NCBI GenBank assembly: GCA_018524725.1
Contig: JAEUWP010000360.1
Coordinates: 434,001-498,000 of the forward strand
Direction of reading: 5' to 3'
Length of the DNA: 64,000 bases
Source: Podaxis mareebaensis
Taxonomy: Eukaryota > Basidiomycota > Agaricomycetes > Agaricales > Agaricaceae
The notes beneath the pieces are model-generated. The model saw nothing but the letters and a program-made list of their open reading frames with translations, made no database searches and had not been told where the DNA came from. Positions 59,237 through 64,000 of this stretch are shown here, in pieces. Position 1 is the stretch's first letter. The number at the start of each line of letters is the position of its first letter. The translations under genes were made by a program, and so were the position numbers.

Positions 59237-61284
59237 TTAGAGCTTGGCATGCTGAAGAACATATTGAGAGGCCTTCTTGGACTTGACCTTGTCCACGTCG
59301 GACATGGTGATCGGCTTGCATTCGCAAGCGTGATTGTAGCCCAACCTGTTCGAGCAAACATCGGTCAGCATCACACTCGGAAGCGAAAAGCAAAATAAGT
59401 TTTCAGGGTGCAAAGGTGGATGAGACAAGAGGGACACAGGGTCCAGCAGAATAGAACGACAGACAAAGAGAAAAACGGAAGCAAGATAACGATGGATCGA
59501 GAATGCGCCATCGTAGAACCAACGAGAGGATCGGAACAAAAGGAAAACCGCAGCTCAGACTTTAGGCGTGACACTCACCTTGTCCTACCATCAGGTCCAC
59601 CAGGCTTGTAGAATTCGGGTCGACGCAATAACGAAACAACAACGGCACCTCCAAGTCCGACATTATGTACTAAACCGTATTTTCCTCGTGGATCGGGGGT
59701 GTCGAAGAGACCAGGGGCTTGCATCGGCCCGGCCCAGTTGCGGAGCTGCGTCATGATGTAGAAGTGCATGCCGAGACCTGTTGCGCCCAACGGATGACCT
59801 TTGGCTTCGAGGCCACCGCTGGGGTTGACGACATATTTGCCGCCGTACTGGATAAGCATGTTGATAAGTTGTAAAGTGGTTGCAGTAAAAGGGACAACGT
59901 ACGGTGTTGTCTCCCCGCTCGACCATTTTGCACGCTTCGTCCTCTTTGCAGAGACCAAGTGCAGGATATGTAATCAACTACTCACGAACCGTCAGGTATA
60001 TGGTTTATGCGCATGAATGCAAAGAGGCTGACGTACCTCGTTGGCAGCGAAGCAGTCATGCAACTCGACAACACCAACTTGATCTCTACCCTCACCGGGA
60101 CCGAATCCTGCATCCTTGAATACCTTGTCTGCACAAGCCTTGGTCATACCATAACCAACGACTTCCATAGGGCTACGGCTCTCGAAAGTACCAGGGCCGT
60201 CGGTTGTCAAGTGGGTAGCGACAATTTCAATGGCTTGATTCTCGAGCCCGTGTTTGTGAACAAACTCCTCCGAGGCGACGACGCATGCTGCGGCACCGTC
60301 CTATAACGCGGATTAGGGTAAGTAACTGGTGGATGCAAGGAGGTGGATGGAAGACACACGGATGTAGGGCTGCACATGAATTTGGTAAGTTGTCCAGTAA
60401 TCTTGGGAGCAGCCTTGACTTGTTCAACGCTCCAACCATCGCGGAATTGCGAGTAGGGGTTGTTGACAGAGTGCTTGTGGTTCTTGGACGCTACATGAAC
60501 TCAGCTGCAATGCCCCACCCAGAAGTTTCAACCAACTCTCACCGATCATAGCCAGGTGGTCTACACCGCCACCATACTTCTTGAAGTACTCTTTTGCACC
60601 ATTATCGAACATCCTTGGAGCTCCCGGTCCATGGTTCTCACCAAACTCTTCCTCGAGTTCGAAAGAGCGCTGGCCAATGAGGAGAGTCGGAGAGGGTCGG
60701 TCGGGGAAGTTGGTACCGAGACTGCCGGGCTTCATGCGCTCGAACCCAAGAGCGAGGGCACATTCGACTTGACCGTACTTGACGGCATTGTTGGCTTGGA
60801 AGAGCGCAGCAGAGCCGGTTGAACAGTTGTTGTTAACGTTGACAATGGGGATGTGGGTCAGGCCGAGGTTGTAGAGTGAACGCTGGTTGGGGTGTTAAGG
60901 TGATGTTGTGAGGAGATACAAGTGGCAAGGCGTACCTGTCCAGCTGTGGAGTCGCCGTAGCAGTAGCCGACGAATGCGGTTTCAATCTCGTCGTAGGTGA
61001 TACCTGTTAAGGTTCGCTAATGAATTGTTTGATTGTCAGTGCGGAGTTCTTTGACCCACCGGCGTCTAGTAAGGCTTTAGTAGCGGCCTCTAGGCCCATC
61101 TATACATGCCATAAGTGTCAAATACCCCCGATATTGAACGGAAGACGTACATCCTCAGTCGTTCTCTTCCCCCTCGGCTACAGATGACTTGTGAATAAAT
61201 TCTGCGCGTTCTGAGCATTCAACTCACCTTGATAAATGCCGTACACCCACCACCAATCAGAAATGTCCTTCGTCCGTTAGCCAT
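59237..61284 (-). CDS. Peroxisomal thiolase of the SCPx / sterol carrier protein 2 type
   Basis: About ten exons encode roughly 480-500 residues. It starts [19 protein letters not shown], then [14 protein letters not shown] and [20 protein letters not shown]. The acyl-accepting Cys is in [20 protein letters not shown]. Further conserved parts are [20 protein letters not shown], the His-containing [12 protein letters not shown] and [19 protein letters not shown] with the second Cys/His site. This pattern is that of SCPx-type thiolases, which cleave 3-ketoacyl-CoA in peroxisomal beta-oxidation. The protein ends [11 protein letters not shown] is a canonical PTS1 signal, so peroxisomal import is predicted. 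No separate SCP2 sterol-binding domain follows the thiolase. Confidence 0.92.
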
Positions 61285-61369
61285 ACTGTAATCTTGAATG
61301 TGGGGAGGACAAGAGAGAATGCGGGGTAGTAATAAGGATGCGTGTGCGCCTGCTGATAATGTGGGACAT

Positions 61370-61387
61370 CATCCGGCTAGTCGGATG
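61370..61387. promoter_or_regulatory. Inverted repeat CATCCG-N6-CGGATG upstream of the thiolase
   Basis: Perfect 6-bp arms with a 6-bp spacer (GCTAGT) about 85-105 bp upstream of the thiolase ATG. It contains everted CCG-N6-CGG triplets of the kind bound by Zn2Cys6 factors, which include fungal regulators of fatty-acid catabolism. The regulator is not identifiable. Confidence 0.35.
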
Positions 61388-61500
61388 TGTCTTACCCCGG
61401 ATGTTCTATGTCCTCTATCACCTGATATTTTTACTTTCTACTCTCACTTGGAAGTCAGGTTTAACCCCTAAAATCTCACTCTGAGTAAGGTCTGGAATAG

Positions 61501-62887
61501 TTATTCACTGAACAGATACTCTATCAGGGCTTGTACGACGGTCACATTGACGCTATTTCCAATTAACCTATATCGCGATCGGACTGTGACAACTTTGGTA
61601 TCTGGCCATTTGAACTTGGGGGCCACGGCAGAATCGGTGCGAGGGTTGAAGCCAAAAATCTTCAGGAGTTCATCTGGAGAGAAATACCGCAATCGAAGAG
61701 GGTCCAAGATCCTCACTGCGTCTGGGCCTCCTGAACGAGCAGCGGCGAACTCGTTGAACACAGTCGTGGTCTAGCCCGAGAAGTCAGCGGAAAGGGCGCA
61801 GGTCAGGTACGAGCAGAAGAATTGTACATCGAGATCTTCATTCATCTGTATAATCGATCCAGCTCCTTGCACCAACTGGGTGTATCCTGGCGGAGAGTGA
61901 GTGAAATTGTCGAGCAGATTACTTGGAATAGGACGGGATTCACCTCTAGTAAAGCAACAAGATCGTCGGGAAGATGGATATATTACGTCAAAGAGACGGC
62001 CCCACTTGTAGAGAACCTTGTCAGGTATTGAATAATCGGACATTTCGTCGAGATTGTCGAGATAAGAACTGAGGCTGGGAATATGCACGTCAGATTCCGA
62101 CGGATCGTCGAAACGATCGTCAACCCAATCTTTGCCTTGTCCAGGAACATGCCTCCAGACGCGGTCAACGTCTTCACCAGCGGCATGAACAAACTGTAGA
62201 GGTTTCTTCTTGGCGAGAAAGTAATATCTCAATCGTGAGTTGGGGACGCCGAACTGCAGCGGGGTCAAGAGGAGCTCGAGGGTGTTGTATCCAAGTGACC
62301 GCATAGCTGATACAAGGGTCTGTCGAGTGATTGAAGTCTTGCCGATGGGGAGCGAGAACTCAGATGATGTCGAGCGAGAAAGGGGCGATGTGAAGCACCT
62401 CGAAACCAGCGACGTTCTCCACCAAGAGCCTGGATGGCAGCGCATTCATTTCCGCTAGCTTTGGCAGGACCTCCTGGATGAGATATAGGAAGGATCGGGC
62501 ACGGGGATCAGCTGCGCCCTTTGCGTTTGGGTTGAGAACCGTGTAAGGCTGGCACGCGGGGGACAGAAGCCAGAGATCCGCATTGTATGCAGCCAGTTGC
62601 TCTGCTGAGAGCCTGGAGATGTCAACCTGAGAAGTGGACGGATATCAGCGCATCGCAAGGGGGGCGGAAGACCGGAAAACCTTTTTTATGATTTTGGGTG
62701 GGTGATTGATGCGATAGACTTGACAGGCCGCCGGATCCCAGTCAAAAGCCTGGACGACAGTACCATTAACGGTGCTGCGCTGGAGAGCGAGGTGCAGACC
62801 ACCTAGAACGACATATTAGACATTGTATTCATTTTCTATTGAATGCGGACCTATTCCGGCGTAGAACTCGAGGGCACGAGCAAGCAT
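61501..62887 (-). CDS. DNMT2: tRNA (cytosine-5) methyltransferase Dnmt2/TRDMT1 family
   Basis: Dnmt2 enzymes have DNA-methyltransferase folds but methylate C38 of tRNA-Asp. Six exons (62851-62887, 62681-62802, 62399-62626, 61944-62337, 61828-61886, 61501-61770) give 369 residues. Motif I is EFYAGIGGLHLAL. Motif IV holds the catalytic Cys in LLSPACQPYT, where the usual PPC is PAC. Motif VI is LLVENVAGFE, motif VIII is FGVPNSRLRYYFLAKKK. The Dnmt2 hallmark is RRSCCFTRGYTQLVQGAGS, and motif IX-X is YRLIGNSVNVTVVQALI. The target recognition region includes PSSRRSCC and the phrase RYFSPDELLKIFGF. The RNA-methylating Dnmt2 family is clear; the motif IV change is conservative and keeps the Cys. Confidence 0.93.
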
Positions 62888-63118
62888 TGGGGATGTCGTT
62901 ATTTCGAGGCAAGACGACAAGAAAACCAATTAAAGCTTACGTAAACATTGGTGGTTGGACATTCATTCATTGAGTTGTGTCTTCGAGGCTCACTCCCTCC
63001 TGTCCCCATATTCCTCTCCTTTCTACATCTCGTTTTCCAGTTTTCTGCCCGTTGCGACACCCCAGCACCATTTATTCCCTCTTTTTACCCTTTTCTTAAC
63101 GTCAGTCAAGGTCGTCTT
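62888..63118. promoter_or_regulatory. Shared promoter region between DNMT2 and the right-edge gene
   Basis: 231 bp separate the start codons of two divergent genes. The plus-strand half is a strong pyrimidine tract (tcctctcctttctacatctc and following), typical of basidiomycete leaders. No TATA box is seen. Confidence 0.45.
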
Positions 63119-64000
63119 ATGTCCACAACAGCCGCCCAGGGTCATCCCGAATCTGAGAGCGCAACCAATTTGCCTCCCAATCAAGCCCTTTCCATTCCTT
63201 CCCAAACCCTTCCACCTCCACAAACATATCTCCCTCCTCCCCCGCCCCCTCCCTCTGAGCCTCAACCTTCCCCTGAACAACCTTTACCTCTTCCTGATAT
63301 GACCTCATCGTCTTCCGTCTCACGGTATGCACGGTCCTCATTCATTCGCTTAATTCCCTTTCTCATCCGGCTTCAACCACCACCCTTCGCCTCAATATAG
63401 GATGGATCAACCTGAAGGTCTGCAACCTGCTTTCCATGCCAGGCCTTATAGCCACCTTCCCACTCCTCAAAGGTTAGCGCAAACTCCATTCACAAGGACA
63501 CCATTTTGGTTTTCGCCTCTAGCACAATTTGGCGCTCATATATCCCAACTTTTTGCATGACAGTCCGAACAATATTGCTCGTTACGTCGGAGACCCCCCT
63601 CATACACCCCAATCTCCTCTTCCCAATGCGTATGTGATCAAGACTTCCCAATCCAACATCATTCCAACTCTTTTCTCAGACCACAACCCGTCGGTGCATC
63701 GACCACGTCTTCCTCTTATCAGCGACTAGTGGTCCAAAACAGGTGGGAAAAACCACAGTTGGACCTCTGACCATACACTTATTCGCCGTCGCAGGCCTCT
63801 TGAGGACACGCCCACTAGAAGCCATGGGTCAAAGCAATATGCAACGCCGGAGTCGAGGTCTGTGAATCACCCAATTTATCACCATTGAATTCTCAAAGCT
63901 GGCATTGGATAGCCCTTCCTACGGCCCCCATACGACACCACCGCGCGCTGGGTTCTCAGCCACACATTCCACTCGGTATGCTCCTTTTGTATTCGACGCT
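63119..64000 (+). CDS. Proline-rich protein, 5' part only (unidentified)
   Basis: The first exon starts at ATG 63119 and reads MSTTAAQGHPESESATNLPP, followed by a Pro-rich run with eight consecutive prolines and SSSSVSR. An intron from 63325 to about 63400 leads to MDQPEGLQPAFHARPYSHLP. Further exon-like pieces are LIYPNFLHDSPNNIARYVGD (63530-63620) and QPVGASTTSSSYQRLVVQNR (about 63685-63740). Near the edge SPSYGPHTTPPRAGF appears. Exon joins after 63750 are unresolved and the gene continues beyond the window. The composition is that of a disordered regulatory protein; no domain is recognised. Confidence 0.5.

Noticed and set aside
34343..62887. Idea that the right-hand genes form a functional gene cluster
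   Set aside because: They are housekeeping genes of unrelated pathways on both strands; only the two tight divergent pairs (SRP68-GET3, SNF2-KU80) suggest any shared regulation.
1..64000. CRISPR arrays, rRNA, complete transposons
   Set aside because: No regularly spaced repeats, rRNA-like sequence, reverse transcriptase or transposase domain was seen on either strand.

Overview
The window is nuclear DNA of a filamentous basidiomycete, most likely an Agaricomycete. Genes are split by many 48-75 nt GT-AG introns, and families typical of wood- or litter-associated mushrooms are present: an AA9 lytic polysaccharide monooxygenase, a NACHT-type STAND (NLR-like) protein and a fungal half-size ABC exporter. 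There are no operons, tRNA genes, rRNA genes or CRISPR arrays that I can support. Gene models were built by hand from splice signals, reading-phase bookkeeping and known family motifs.

Layout. Left part (1-29 kb, gene-poor): the last exon of a gene cut by the left edge (133-262); mitochondrial ClpP (4750-5904, minus) divergent from the nuclear-envelope protein Brl1/Brr6 (6108-7526, plus); a 61-residue SERF/4F5 protein split into four small exons (9705-10141, minus); the TPR corepressor Cyc8/Ssn6 (13232-17237, plus); the Ras palmitoyltransferase subunit Erf4 (22845-24654, plus); and an AP-1-like bZIP redox regulator of the Yap1/Pap1 type (26002-28102, plus). These are separated by 1.3-5.6 kb stretches in which I see no gene.

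Middle (29.9-34.3 kb): a block of about 1.3 kb containing no CpG at all (29951-31255), abutting a NACHT NLR-like gene (31551-33368, minus). The block looks like a methylated and deaminated repeat.

Right part (34.3-64 kb, gene-dense): SWI/SNF ATPase Snf2/Sth1 (minus) divergent from Ku80 (plus); SRP68 (minus) divergent from the Get3/TRC40 ATPase (plus) with only 49 bp between start codons; mitochondrial DNA polymerase gamma (minus); a half ABC transporter (minus); AA9 LPMO (plus); a peroxisomal SCPx-type thiolase ending in AKL (minus); the tRNA methyltransferase Dnmt2 (minus); and the start of an unidentified proline-rich gene cut by the right edge.

Points worth following: a 6-nt microexon in clpP; an 8-nt microexon in the AA9 gene; a 7-nt first coding exon in SERF; an apparent internal duplication of the linker module of polymerase gamma; the very short shared promoter between two ER-targeting genes; and the CpG-free block at the 3' end of the NLR gene. 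I found no convincing new multi-gene system. The interest lies in gene architecture and in the NLR/CpG-depleted locus.
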